From: Drosophila persimilis
Taxonomy: Eukaryota; Arthropoda; Insecta; Diptera; Drosophilidae
Length of the DNA: 64,000 bases
Assembly: GCF_003286085.1 (NCBI RefSeq)
Contig: NW_020825298.1
Span: 13,702,001 to 13,766,000, forward strand
Reading direction: 5' to 3'
A program made the translations under genes and the position numbers. The notes below the pieces were generated by a model. The model worked only from the letters and a program-made list of their open reading frames with translations. It had not been told where the DNA came from and made no database searches. Of the stretch, positions 19,301-31,300 are shown piece by piece. Positions within the stretch are counted from its first letter, which is position 1. Each line of letters opens with the position of its first letter.

Positions 19301-22300
19301 GTATAAAATAAATAAAAACTAGCAGTGTATTGCGAGTATTTACTGTACCAGAGCTCTCTGAACCAACTGTAACCATCTCTTGTTCTCCCGATGGTGGCCC
19401 GCTGATAGGCTAGGCTGAGGGGGACGAGTGGGACGAGTGGGACGAGGCGGGAAGCAACAGCCCCAACCATTTCGCCAAATTACAAACAAAGCTTATTTGC
19501 GGTTATCTCGCAAAAGCATCTCTGCGACACATTCGGAGCGGGGGGATGGGCGGGCGAGTTTCTCTCCTCGTAATTGAGTTGATAAAGGTTCGGTGTGGCG
19601 CTCGCATTGTTTGCGTAATTTGTGTAATGCATGCAAAGTTAATTACCTCGGGGAACTTCGTAATTAGAAATGTGATGGAGCGCGCCTCGCAGTGCCGTTG
19701 ACATCCGCCTCTAAGTGAGTACTCCTCGTACTTCCCGCCCGCTAGCACAAATCAACACCACACCATATTGTCCTTGATAACTTTTCAGACATTTTTCAAT
19801 TGCGCTAATTGTCCAGAAAGTTTATCAAGCATTCGATATTCCGAAAGTATTATTATTACTTATTTTTGTGGTCTGTATATGCTGTGTGCAATTTTAAAAT
19901 AATTTCTCTATACAACATCAAAACTTTCTAGACTACAAGAACTGGGAATTGCAGCAAGTCATTCGCTCTCTATTGTTCCGAGTGATTAAAGTCAGTGTGA
20001 GGGCAAAAGATATCTGCACAGGCCCTTAACTTTTCAGCGTACGGTGGGAATCTTATCATATATGTATGTATATAAGTTCCATGCAATGTACATGGCTTCG
20101 GATCTGCAGGGGTACTTCATCCTTCGGCTTTCAAACTATAAGCAGGCCCTTTCTTGCTCCTGTGCTCGAGTTGCATTGCTCATTTTCAAATTACCGTTCC
20201 ACGAAAGTATGCCGCAGGATTACAATTAAGAAACTTTCAATTGTTCGCTTAACTTGTATTGAAATTGCATTGTGTTCTTAGATTCCTGCGGCCTTTTCCC
20301 GCCATTCATCTCATTTTGAATTCGCTGGATTCGCCTCTGCCCAGGAAATATTTTCTTACAACTCCTCTTGATTGCCATTGATTGTTTTGGCCGTTCCATA
20401 GGTTCTTGTAAGGGGAGATCCATTGGTAAGGACTGAAACAACCTGTAACGCTTGGATCAGCGAGCGAGCTAGTTCGCAGCGCCATCTAGTGGTCGGCACC
20501 GTAAGGGCCGTGGTAGACCAAACACCCTCTATGGGCTAGGTCGGGGAGATCACGAAAAGTGGCATAGGAAGAGTGATAGAGTTAACAGCTTGGATTGTCA
20601 ACTTTCTCTGGCATTTCACCCTGTCCTTTGAGAGGGCCCGAGGGTTGTAGCTTGTTGAGGGGCTTGGCTTCGGTCTCTTCCCGTTTTGGCGCTCGACCCG
20701 AGCGTTCGTTTTGTCTATCAACAGCCAACAAGTATTTTTTATAAGTGCTAAAAAGGAAAAAAAAGTGTAATCGCGGCGGGAGGAGAAGAGCTTCAGCATT
20801 CCGGCATTAGTTTTCCAGCCTAGGTAAGATTGAGAAGGGTAAAGGAAAATTGGACTAGTCAGATAATTTCATCCGTGTAGGACCGGCCATTGGCGCAGGG
20901 GATACCGCAAAGGAGGAACGCCGCATCGCCGTATTTTCTTTGCAAAGCGGCCCGGATCAGCTTCGCGGATCCAAAGACGCGAGGCGTCGAGGAGATCGAG
21001 AGTCCAAGGGACGCCAGAAGGGGTCCAGAGGAGCAGCCAAAGCAGCGGTGGAAAAAAAATTGCAGGCCCAAGTACACGGGCACCGACGTCACGCTAGCGG
21101 GGGTTGAGTGGTTTTTGGGGAAGAAGAAAAAAAAACTCAATCGTCTTTTTGGAGAGCGAGCCAAGGCAGGGCTATATAGCGTAGCTAGAGCGAAAGCAAG
21201 AGCAGTCCGAGATTTGGCGGGGTCTTTCGAGTGGCTTCGCGAGTGCTTTTACCGTCCCAGGGAACGATGGAGTGATTTCGGAAGGGAGAAAATCTAAAAC
21301 TAAAAGAAGCCGGGAATGGCAGAGATCTGTATTAATAATAGGTTTCAGTGTTAAGTGTTTAGTGTTAATAATTTAATGAGTTAAGTAATATTTCTTTGTT
21401 AGTTTTTTTGTGCGTTAAAGTCTGCGACAGTCGGCGAAGGGCAGGAGAAAGAGAAGGAAAAAAAAGAAAGGGCAGAGAGAGTTTTTTGTTGTACTCGAGT
21501 GGAATGAGTCACTCAAAGTAAGAGTGGAGCGAGCAAAGAGTGAATTTGTGAGTGAGGTTTTTTTTTGTGTGCCTTTGTTTTACTCCCGATTGGAGTTCAC
21601 TTTACAGGTCCAAATCTCCTCCGGGAAGCGCTTCATCGGTGGATATGCGGATCATCGGGTGAGTGAGAACGAACAAGAAAATTTAACCCTGGCAATTCCA
21701 CTCATGAGAGAAAAAAAAAGAGAGATTTAGATAATTACATAATTCCCCCTATTGTTTGTTCCGTTTCTTCCCCCCCCTTTCGGTCTGGCTGTTGTACTGT
21801 CTTTATACATGAATTCCGAGATAATTGTTAGTTTTATTCCTCATCATTATTAAGCAATTTTATTGATATTATTTTTTTTCATTCTTTTTACTTTTTATGC
21901 GTACTTTTTGTTGAGTTATGTTTAGTGTTAATTTAGGAATCGCTCAGTTTTTAGTCATAATTCAATAAATTTTATAATGTTTTAGTTCACAGTTTTTTTT
22001 TGCCTTCGGCTAGCCAAATGCCCCTGAAGATCCCATAACGACGCAAAGGGGTCATTCCATATAGATTGTGACCTAGGAATGGCCAAGGTAGGGAGGGTCA
22101 ATCCGCCCTCAACGAGATCTGAGGCGGGGAAAAGCGTTCGGGGACAGATCGGAGAAAGGGCCAATTATGTGTGCAAGCAATTTTAGGTCCACCTTAACTC
22201 TCGTCGTAGCACGCATAAATTTTAACTTGTTAATAATGAAGATAGGCATCAGGTGAGAGGAGGGCAAGATCACCACCCCAATTAGCCGACGAGCATCCCA

Positions 22301-25300
22301 GCCGGGAATAACCGCGTGCGCCCTTCTCCCACTCCCCAACATCCAGCCTGGTTCGTTACAGTTATAAGTAATTATTAATTTCATTATTATAAAGTTAGTG
22401 GCGCCCAACAATGGGACCCAAAATAATTGGTAGAACCGCATCCCGATGTGGTCAACAATATAGCAGAAACACACACATCAAAAATACTTTCGGTTTTTCT
22501 GGCAAACGATGTACATATGTAGTGGGCTTGAGAAGAGAGGCATATACGTTTATTCGCTTTTATTCTCAAACTACGGTTGCTGCAGCATCTGGGCCAGAAT
22601 AACGATCTTCATAGCCAGCTAAATTTTGCAAGTCAGTCGCATAGGATTAATTGTTGAGAAGTTGCTAGCAGCGATCGACAAGCCACGGCTGAGGACGTAG
22701 AGCTTGGTAGGCGATTAAATACCCTACAGTAATGGAGTCCGTAGCCCAACGAGTTAGACGTTTGGAAAAGCAGGGAAGAAGTCTTTAAATAAGTCCACCC
22801 TGACCACGAATAACGAGTTTTAGCAAAGACCCATCCATAGTTTACAATAGTCATGCGGCAGAGCTAGCCATCAAACGCTCGGAAATACAGAACAAAATCT
22901 TTAATAAGAGTTTGCCTGGCCACGGGTGATGGAAAACCAGCATACCTGTCCGCGGAAGCAAGAGTGCGAAGGAGAGTAAAGAAGACGAAACTAATTAGCT
23001 TCGATGTACTCGCACTCGAGCTTGCAGTCGTTGTTTTTGTCGTGCGGATCGGCGCTCCAAAGCAATAAAACGTTTGGTTGTTGTTGCGAGGGCTGATTAG
23101 CGGCACAAGCAGCGGTAAATTATCTTTGTTCTTTCGTCTCACACCAGTTCCGATATGATTTTCTTTCAGGGGAACTAAGCTATGCTTGAAGGCAAATAAA
23201 TGTTTTTTTTGATTTCTTTATATATTGCGATTTTCACAAAATATTATTCTTATTTTTAATTATAAATTGTTTTATGTTTTATTATCAGCTACAAACGCGT
23301 CTCAATTCCTCAAGCTGTAAGCAAAGAGTTTTTATTTTTTTTGTGTCACAAGAAAAAAAGTTGCTAGAACGCCGAAACAGCTGTCTCGGTTGAGATAGGT
23401 CATCGACCGGCAAAGAATTGTGAGCACTGGGAAGAAAAAAGCTAGTTGACGTGCCGAAGGGAATCAATAATGGAGGGAGAACCTGTAAATCCGTCCGTTT
23501 GCATTCTGTGTGGGGAAGAGTTTGGGTCCCTGCAGTTATACAAGACCAGGTGTGGCCACGAGTTTCATAAAGCTTGCATCGTCCCCTACTCGAAGGAAAA
23601 TGCTAAATGTCCCAGATGTGGAAGAGTCACTTTTGAGTTGCAAGGCGGCGCATCGGTTTCGGGCACGCAAACCGCAAAACAGCAGGCAGGAAGCAAAGAA
23701 AAAGCTTCAGGCACCCCAGCGACGGGATCAGCAAATAATAATCCAGGTTCAGCTTCAGTTGATGGCGGGAATATAGGAATCATGATTACCCAAGCAGTGC
23801 GAGCCATGCAAAACGACCTTTTAACCCAGTTGTCGGAGCAGATGGCGCAAATAATACAAACCAATGTCGCTGCTCATCTTCAACTGACTGGCCGGGATCA
23901 ACACACTCGAAATATAGCTCCAGACCATAGTTCGCAGGGTCAGGAAGTAGGCGGAGGCCGAGAATCGGCAGGATTTTACAGAGAGGGCAGAGACACTCCT
24001 AGAAGTTTAGCTTCCGATCTGTCCCAAAGGCCGGACAAGGTCGTACACATTATGAATGGTTGGAAGCTACGATTTAGCGGGGATGCGGAAGGAATTAGCG
24101 TTGATAATTTTATCTATAGGGTAGAAGCTCTCACCCATGCAACGCTGGAAAGCAACTTTGCGGTGCTATGTAGCAACGCTAGCATCCTCTTTGACGGAAA
24201 GGCTCGGGAATTCTTTTGGAGGTTTCATAAGTCAGTGGTAGTAGTCCGATGGGATGTGCTTTGTCAGGCATTAAAGAAACAGTTCCGAGACACCCGCACG
24301 GATGTGGACATTCGAGAGGCGATCAGGGACCGGAAGCAGAAAGAAAAGGAAGGGTTCGATGCCTTTTATGATGCCATAGTCCAGCTAATGGATAGTTTAG
24401 AGTCTCCCTTGTCAGAAAAGTCTGTGGTAGACATATTGCGAAGAAATTTGAGGCCCGAAGTAAGGCACGAGTTGCTCAATATAAAAATAACTTCGGTTGG
24501 GGAGCTCAGGGAAATATGCAGACGAAGAGAGAGTTTCCTGGAGGACGTGAGACGGAATTATGGTTATCAAAAGAGTGTTCCTTTCCGTAGGCAAGTAGCT
24601 GAGTTGGTGGAGGAGCACATGTCTGATGACGCAACGGAGTTTTCCGAAGGGGAGGGCGAAGCCGAAATAGGAGCGTTGGCCTTGGTATGCTGGAACTGCC
24701 ATAAGGAAGGACATCGGTACCAGGATTGCGAATCCAAACGCAAGATCTTTTGCTATGGGTGTGGCATTCCAAACATTTACAAACCAGCTTGCGAAAAATG
24801 TCAGAAAAAAAACGGCAGGGCGAGCACACAGCCTCGTCAGCTTCAGAGTGTGCGTCGCCAAAAATCAGCGAACCCAGACGCCAGCCAGTAGAAAATCAAC
24901 ACCAGGCAGTTATAGATACGAGCATTCCAGTCCAGCCCGTCAGTACAGTAAAAACAAATTTATGGCATAATTTCCTTAATTCTAATTCAGATGCAGAAGC
25001 TGTAGAAACACTGTTCCGTCGTAGATCAAATTCAAGACACTCCAAACGGATGAGATCATTTTGGAAGGCAGCTAAAGCAATAAATGCGATTAGATACAAA
25101 GAGCTCGATAAACGTCCGTACGCAGAGGTAAAAATTTTTGAGCGGCCAGTGCTTGGGTTGTTAGATACGGGGGCAGCGATGAGTGTAGTTGGTGGGAATT
25201 TGGCTAAACAAATAATTACCAGCAGGATTCCATTTAAACGGGGCATCTCAGTTGCTCATACTGCAGATGGCAGGCGGCAGGAGGTTCTGGGTCGATTGAG

Positions 25301-28300
25301 AACTCCAGTCACCTATGATAACGTCGTGAAGGATTTGGAAATACATATCATTCCGTCGCTTAGCCAGGACTTATATCTAGGAATCGATTTTTGGTCAACG
25401 TTCAATTTATTACCTCCGGAGATGCAGGTAGCAGAAATTTGTCAGGAATCGCACGTACTAATTCCAAGTCAGAAAGAGGAGTTGCAGAAGGTTGTGTCGG
25501 AATTTCCATCCTTTGCAGTCTCTGGTTTGGGGAGAACATCGGTTTTGTCGCACTCGATCGATGCAGGAGATGCTAAGCCTGTAAAACAACGGCATTTTCC
25601 CGTGTCACCAGCCGTGGAGAAACTGCTGTATGCCGAAGTGGATAGGATGCTCAAATTAGGAGTTATTGAGGAATCTGATAGCGCCTGGTCCTCTCCAGTT
25701 GTGCTAGTCCAGAAACCGGGAAAGGTTCGACTTTGCCTAGACAGCCGAAAAGTCAATGCCGTTACACGAAAGGACGCCTATCCGTTGCCGCAAATAGACG
25801 GTATACTAAGTCGCCTCCCCAGAGCCATGTTCATCTCGAGTCTGGATCTCAAGGATGCCTATTGGCAGATACCCTTAGATCCGGAGTCTCGGGACAAAAC
25901 TGCTTTCACAATTCCAGGTAAACCTTTATATCAGTTTAAGGTTATGCCGTTCGGTCTCACCAACGCGTCGCAAACCATGACCAGATTGATGGACAAGGTG
26001 ATCCCTGCGGAACTTCGCAATGAAGTCTTCGTCTACTTGGACGATTTGTTAATTGTTTCCGATAGCTTTGAGTCGCATATGAAGGTGTTGAGAGTTGTAG
26101 CGCAGCATGTTCGATTGGCTGGATTGACGCTCAACGTAGAAAAGAGCAAATTCTGTATGCGTTCAGTGAAGTATCTTGGTCATATTGTCGGGGAGGGTGT
26201 CATTCGAACGGATCCCGGGAAAATTTCGGCCATGATAGACTTTCCAGTGCCGAACTCTTTGAGAGCCCTACGGAGATTCCTTGGGATGGTTGGATGGTAT
26301 CGTAAGTTTATAGCAAATTTTGCGTCGATAGCTTCCCCTCTCACTGACCTGCTGAAACCTAAGAGCAGATTTGTCATGACTCCAGAAGGACGTACCGCGT
26401 TCGAGGAACTTAAAAAACTGTTGTGCTCTGCGCCAGTTCTTCGTAGTCCCGATTTTAGCCAACCTTTCTTTGTGCATTGTGATGCCAGCAAGTCAGGTGT
26501 TGGAGGTGTCTTAGTGCAAAAGACTCCGGAAGGAGACGAATTTCCGATAGCTTTTGTCTCGAAAAAACTTAATAAGGCGCAAAGAAATTATTCTGTGACC
26601 GAGCAAGAGTGTCTGGCGGCGATTGTTTGCATCAATCGTTTTAGGGCATACATAGAGGGACATGATTTTACGGTTATCACCGATCATGCATCTCTGAAAT
26701 GGCTCATGACGCAGACGGATCTACATTCGCGGCTGGCCCGATGGGCATTGAAATTACAGGGCTTTAACTTCAAAATAGAACACCGGAGTGGGCGATTAAA
26801 TGTTGTACCCGATGCCTTATCCAGAGTTAATGAAGAAGATTTGGCGGCCGTGGATGTTGGTTATGGACAAGCAGTTGATCTCGAGTCACCAGCTTTTCAG
26901 TCCGACGAGTATGTGGAGCTGGTAAACAGAATAAAGGCCAATGACGTTAACTTGCCGGATCTGAGGGTGGTCGAAGATCGTGTGTACAGGAAGTGTGATT
27001 TCGCCACAGGGAGTACTCTTCATGATCATTTTATCTGGAAGTTATGGATCCCACAGAGTCTCATTCCAGAGGTACTAGCCAATGCTCACGACCATCCCTT
27101 AGCATCGCATGGGGGAATTCATAAGACTCTAGAGCGAGTGCGACAGTTTCTCTATTGGCCAAGTTTGGTCAAAGATGTAAAAGCGTATGTACTCGCGTGC
27201 GACACTTGTAAAGCAACTAAAGCACCGAACTCTGTCCAGCGACCCCCGATGGGAGTGGCACCCGAGTCGCAGAGGTTTTTCCAGAAGCTATACGTAGATT
27301 TTCTCGGCCCTTATCCACGTTCAAAAAGCGGGAATATTGGCATATTTATAGTACTAGACCACTATTCTAAGTTTGTCTTCCTGAAGGCTGTAAAAAAACT
27401 AACGGCTGATCTCGTGATCAAGTATCTGCAGCAAGATCTATTCCACACTTTTGGCTTTCCGGAGACCATCGTATCGGACAATGGCTCGAAATTTAAGTCG
27501 GAAGTCTTCCAAAAGTTTCTCGAAGCGCACAAGATATCACACACGGTCACAGCAGTATACTCTCCGCAGTCGAATGCGTCAGAGCGAGTAAACCGATCTG
27601 TAATTGCCGCCATTCGTTCCTATGTGAGGTCCGATCAGAAAAATTGGGACGAGGAGCTGAGCAGCATTTGTTGCGCCTTGCGAACCGCGGTCCATTCTAG
27701 CCTTGGAACTTCGCCCTATTATATGGTATTTGGGCAGCAGTTCGTTAGCTCAGGGGAAACGTATAAAGTTCTGAGAGCTCTTCGATTGTTGGAAGATAAA
27801 TCTCTAGTCTTCTCCAAGGAGGATTCGTTGGAATTGGTACGTAGCAAGGCCTTAACGGTAATGGAAAAGCAAAGGCAGAAAAACGAACGAAATTACAATT
27901 TGAGATCAAGGGAGGTTTCGTACCAAGTGGGCCAAGAGGTGTTCCGGAGGAACTTTAAGCAGAGCAACTTCCAGGCTGGCTATAGTGCCAAGCTGGGCCC
28001 AGCCTATGTGAAGGCCAGAGTCCGCAGGAAGATAGGTAATGCTTATTATGAGTTGGAGGATCTACAAGGACGGTCTATTGGGCGATACCACGCGAAAGAC
28101 TTAAAACAATAGCTGATCCGCGCAGTTTGGATCCGACTTGTGTGATACCACTAAGTCAGATCTTCGGCGGGGGGTATTTGTAACGCTTGGATCAGCGAGC
28201 GAGCTAGTTCGCAGCGCCATCTAGTGGTCGGCACCGTAAGGGCCGTGGTAGACCAAACACCCTCTATGGGCTAGGTCGGGGAGATCACGAAAAGTGGCAT

Positions 28301-31300
28301 AGGAAGAGTGATAGAGTTAACAGCTTGGATTGTCAACTTTCTCTGGCATTTCACCCTGTCCTTTGAGAGGGCCCGAGGGTTGTAGCTTGTTGAGGGGCTT
28401 GGCTTCGGTCTCTTCCCGTTTTGGCGCTCGACCCGAGCGTTCGTTTTGTCTATCAACAGCCAACAAGTATTTTTTATAAGTGCTAAAAAGGAAAAAAAAG
28501 TGTAATCGCGGCGGGAGGAGAAGAGCTTCAGCATTCCGGCATTAGTTTTCCAGCCTAGGTAAGATTGAGAAGGGTAAAGGAAAATTGGACTAGTCAGATA
28601 ATTTCATCCGTGTAGGACCGGCCATTGGCGCAGGGGATACCGCAAAGGAGGAACGCCGCATCGCCGTATTTTCTTTGCAAAGCGGCCCGGATCAGCTTCG
28701 CGGATCCAAAGACGCGAGGCGTCGAGGAGATCGAGAGTCCAAGGGACGCCAGAAGGGGTCCAGAGGAGCAGCCAAAGCAGCGGTGGAAAAAAAATTGCAG
28801 GCCCAAGTACACGGGCACCGACGTCACGCTAGCGGGGGTTGAGTGGTTTTTGGGGAAGAAGAAAAAAAAACTCAATCGTCTTTTTGGAGAGCGAGCCAAG
28901 GCAGGGCTATATAGCGTAGCTAGAGCGAAAGCAAGAGCAGTCCGAGATTTGGCGGGGTCTTTCGAGTGGCTTCGCGAGTGCTTTTACCGTCCCAGGGAAC
29001 GATGGAGTGATTTCGGAAGGGAGAAAATCTAAAACTAAAAGAAGCCGGGAATGGCAGAGATCTGTATTAATAATAGGTTTCAGTGTTAAGTGTTTAGTGT
29101 TAATAATTTAATGAGTTAAGTAATATTTCTTTGTTAGTTTTTTTGTGCGTTAAAGTCTGCGACAGTCGGCGAAGGGCAGGAGAAAGAGAAGGAAAAAAAA
29201 GAAAGGGCAGAGAGAGTTTTTTGTTGTACTCGAGTGGAATGAGTCACTCAAAGTAAGAGTGGAGCGAGCAAAGAGTGAATTTGTGAGTGAGGTTTTTTTT
29301 TGTGTGCCTTTGTTTTACTCCCGATTGGAGTTCACTTTACAGGTCCAAATCTCCTCCGGGAAGCGCTTCATCGGTGGATATGCGGATCATCGGGTGAGTG
29401 AGAACGAACAAGAAAATTTAACCCTGGCAATTCCACTCATGAGAGAAAAAAAAAGAGAGATTTAGATAATTACATAATTCCCCCTATTGTTTGTTCCGTT
29501 TCTTCCCCCCCCTTTCGGTCTGGCTGTTGTACTGTCTTTATACATGAATTCCGAGATAATTGTTAGTTTTATTCCTCATCATTATTAAGCAATTTTATTG
29601 ATATTATTTTTTTTCATTCTTTTTACTTTTTATGCGTACTTTTTGTTGAGTTATGTTTAGTGTTAATTTAGGAATCGCTCAGTTTTTAGTCATAATTCAA
29701 TAAATTTTATAATGTTTTAGTTCACAGTTTTTTTTTGCCTTCGGCTAGCCAAATGCCCCTGAAGATCCCATAACGACGCAAAGGGGTCATTCCATATAGA
29801 TTGTGACCTAGGAATGGCCAAGGTAGGGAGGGTCAATCCGCCCTCAACGAGATCTGAGGCGGGGAAAAGCGTTCGGGGACAGATCGGAGAAAGGGCCAAT
29901 TATGTGTGCAAGCAATTTTAGGTCCACCTTAACTCTCGTCGTAGCACGCATAAATTTTAACTTGTTAATAATGAAGATAGGCATCAGGTGAGAGGAGGGC
30001 AAGATCACCACCCCAATTAGCCGACGAGCATCCCAGCCGGGAATAACCGCGTGCGCCCTTCTCCCACTCCCCAACATCCAGCCTGGTTCGTTACAAACCC
30101 CACCCAATCATATTTCCCCGATTTTTTGCAAGGATGATTTTTCAATAGTTTTATTCATCAAAACTTAGCTTAGTATAAATAAATAACCAAATCGATAGGC
30201 AGGTCGGGGGATACGATGGATCTGTCAAGGGGTGCGCTTCTGTCCTGCTGGGATAGGACTCTGTCTGTCTCGGTAATGCATGGATAGGACTTTGTCTGAG
30301 CCAACAATTCTGCGGGTGGGATCACCAGAGCGGCGCAGGACACTTAAAAAGGGAATAACCAATTTGTAATCTCTATTGGGAGCTGGGATCATCGGTTTTC
30401 AATTAACTTTCAACGGGGTTCCCAGGGTTTTCGGCCCAGCCTTGAGCCATGAGCCAGATGCGAATACCCTGACATCTATGTATGAAGTCCAGATAGTTCG
30501 TTTGCGACAAGTTCGGTGTATGGTTAGTGGTACTTTTAAAGACTTCTTTCCTTAATATTTAAGCTGGAAATAAATATTTTCGATGCTAAAATTCTAAATA
30601 GATAATTTGTATGTTGGCCATCTGCTCTATTAGTTCAATGAAGCGAGTTCAGGGGCATAACTTCAGCCGACGGCAATTTTCATGAACACTGCATTAGGTC
30701 TTCCATTACCCAATTAAATAATTGAAAATAATTTGCGCCGACTCAGGATCTCTCGCCAGCACTGGCTAATGAAAACGTATGGCTTGAAAAGAGGGGGATT
30801 CAGCAATAACTTTATTAGGTTCAGTGGAGCGACAAGCTGGGGCTGCGTGCCCCAGTATCACATTAGATGCCAGGGCGCAGAATTATATTCAAAATAAAAC
30901 AAGTCAGGAAGTCAAGGAATGTGTGCTTTAAAGGCGGATGAGAGAGTGCCGTATGAGTATCTATACAGAGAAGCATGAAGAGTATTTATTGGCCAGGAAT
31001 TGATGTCAAAGTCGGGACATGGCAAAAATAATACACAAACAAAAAAAAAAACCACAGTCTATTAAGTTCCATCAAGCGTGTTGCAGGCGTAAACAGTTCA
31101 AGGACTTCGCGGCCAAAGAAAAAAAACCATCATGATTTATTTATTTAGGAATGCCTTTCAGGGGAACTCTTGACTTGTTCTTTGGGCTCCATTCGAGACG
31201 TTCCCTACACTTTCTGAGCATTTTATTGGCTACGTGCAAGTGTGCAAACAAATTTACATGACACTGAACTGAAAGGTGCTTACCTGCCCCACAACGCCCC

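Larger units (their letters stand above)
20444..30095 (+). mobile_element. Complete Ty3/gypsy-type LTR retrotransposon
   Basis: 9652 bases, bounded by LTRs with TGTAACG...CGTTACA ends and flanked by the 4-base target duplication AACC (20440-20443 and 30096-30099). Order: 5' LTR, primer-binding site, about 1-kb leader, gag, pol (protease, reverse transcriptase, RNase H, integrase), purine tract, 3' LTR. There is no env frame between pol and the LTR. Long LTRs, a Lys-tRNA-type primer site and the integrase motif SNASERVNR point to the Osvaldo/Ulysses-like branch of Drosophila gypsy elements (inference from memory). The LTRs appear identical and both frames are open, so the insertion is recent. 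It lies in the sense orientation within the Dpr intron. Confidence 0.93.

Noticed and set aside
18742..19311. 189-codon plus-strand open frame in Dpr intron 1
   Set aside because: No domain, no start context and no splice partner; several overlapping frames of similar length on both strands suggest chance.
28113..28178. Search for an env gene in the retrotransposon
   Set aside because: Only 66 bases separate pol from the 3' LTR, so there is no env and the element is not an infectious-type errantivirus.
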